Below are positions 6,253 through 6,441 of a DNA stretch of 6,441 nucleotides, piece by piece. The DNA comes from Acidobacteriota bacterium. GTDB lineage: Bacteria; Acidobacteriota; Aminicenantia; UBA2199. The stretch spans positions 1 to 6,441 of the forward strand of contig JAKAGC010000238.1 of the NCBI GenBank assembly GCA_021817755.1, given 5' to 3'. Every line of letters begins with the position of its first letter. Position 1 is the first letter of the stretch. The notes below the pieces were generated by a model. The model worked only from the letters and a program-made list of their open reading frames with translations. It made no database searches and was not told where the DNA came from. Both the position numbers and the translations under genes were made by a program.

Positions 6253-6266
6253 GTATTTTGTGTAAA
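6242..6266. mobile_element. Possible insertion-sequence terminal inverted repeat (IS256-like), single end
   Basis: On the plus strand this reads GGTAGTGTCAAG, then TATTTTG, then TGTAAA. On the other strand it is TTTACACAAAATACTTGAC followed by ACTACC. From memory, many IS256-family ends have this TTTACACAAA...TTGACA form. By that reading the element would extend to the right. No transposase motif is visible in the 175 bp available and no partner end lies in the window, so this is a solo or decayed end at best. Confidence 0.3.
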
Positions 6267-6441
6267 TTTTTCCAATAAGCGAAACACATTACTTCCTTGA
6301 TCACATCATAAGAAAAAAGCGCCGGAATTGTTGGAATGTGGGAAAACACAAACCAAAAAATCATCAAGAATTGGACTTCTGATATGTAATGCACTCCAAT
6401 CCAGTGAAGTGAAGAAAATCTGTTTTTCCACATTTCAGCGA

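Noticed and set aside
6218..6433. A 71-codon minus-strand frame beginning MWKNRFSSLHWIGVHY
   Set aside because: There is no Shine-Dalgarno before its ATG, no recognisable motif, and its end runs through the insertion-sequence-like repeat. It is more likely a chance frame.

Overview
The window is AT-rich bacterial DNA, and all the convincing genes lie on the minus strand. Two starts have strong, well-spaced Shine-Dalgarno sequences (AAGGAG and AGGAGG). TGA never occurs in frame in 1356 codons of the main gene, so the standard code applies. The organism cannot be named from the sequence. A giant mixed polyketide/peptide synthase in an AT-rich genome with degenerate tandem repeats would fit an uncultured soil or subsurface lineage such as Candidatus Aminicenantes, but that is only a guess.

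Layout from left to right. Positions 1-4069 hold the first 1356 codons of a very large megasynthase read leftward; its C-terminus lies beyond position 1. The domain order is ketosynthase (KS), a decayed acyltransferase (AT), a carrier protein, a condensation (C) domain, and the first residues of an adenylation (A) domain. Positions 4070-4423 are an intergenic leader with two inverted repeats and a small hairpin. Positions 4424-5320 encode a 298-residue membrane-anchored or exported protein of unknown function, with a good sigma70-type promoter just upstream. Positions 5370-5736 are AT-rich and appear to contain no gene. Positions 5816-6160 are a 42-bp-period degenerate tandem array, open over its whole length only as a strange phenylalanine/serine/alanine-rich minus-strand frame. 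Positions 6225-6266 carry a perfect TTGACA box inside a sequence that resembles an insertion-sequence end. The right edge is otherwise unassigned.

The megasynthase should take an acyl or peptidyl chain from another protein, since KS is its first domain. It would extend that chain by one ketide with no reductive step and pass it to a peptide-forming C-A module. The most interesting point is the AT. Its nucleophile motif reads GKGIG instead of GHSxG, and about 135 residues of the usual fold, where the catalytic His should lie, are missing. The flanking KS-AT linker and post-AT linker are preserved. The KS and C active sites look intact, so the module would have to be loaded in trans, or the ketide step is lost. 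The 298-residue protein is separated by 354 bp from the synthase, and nothing in its sequence ties it to the pathway.
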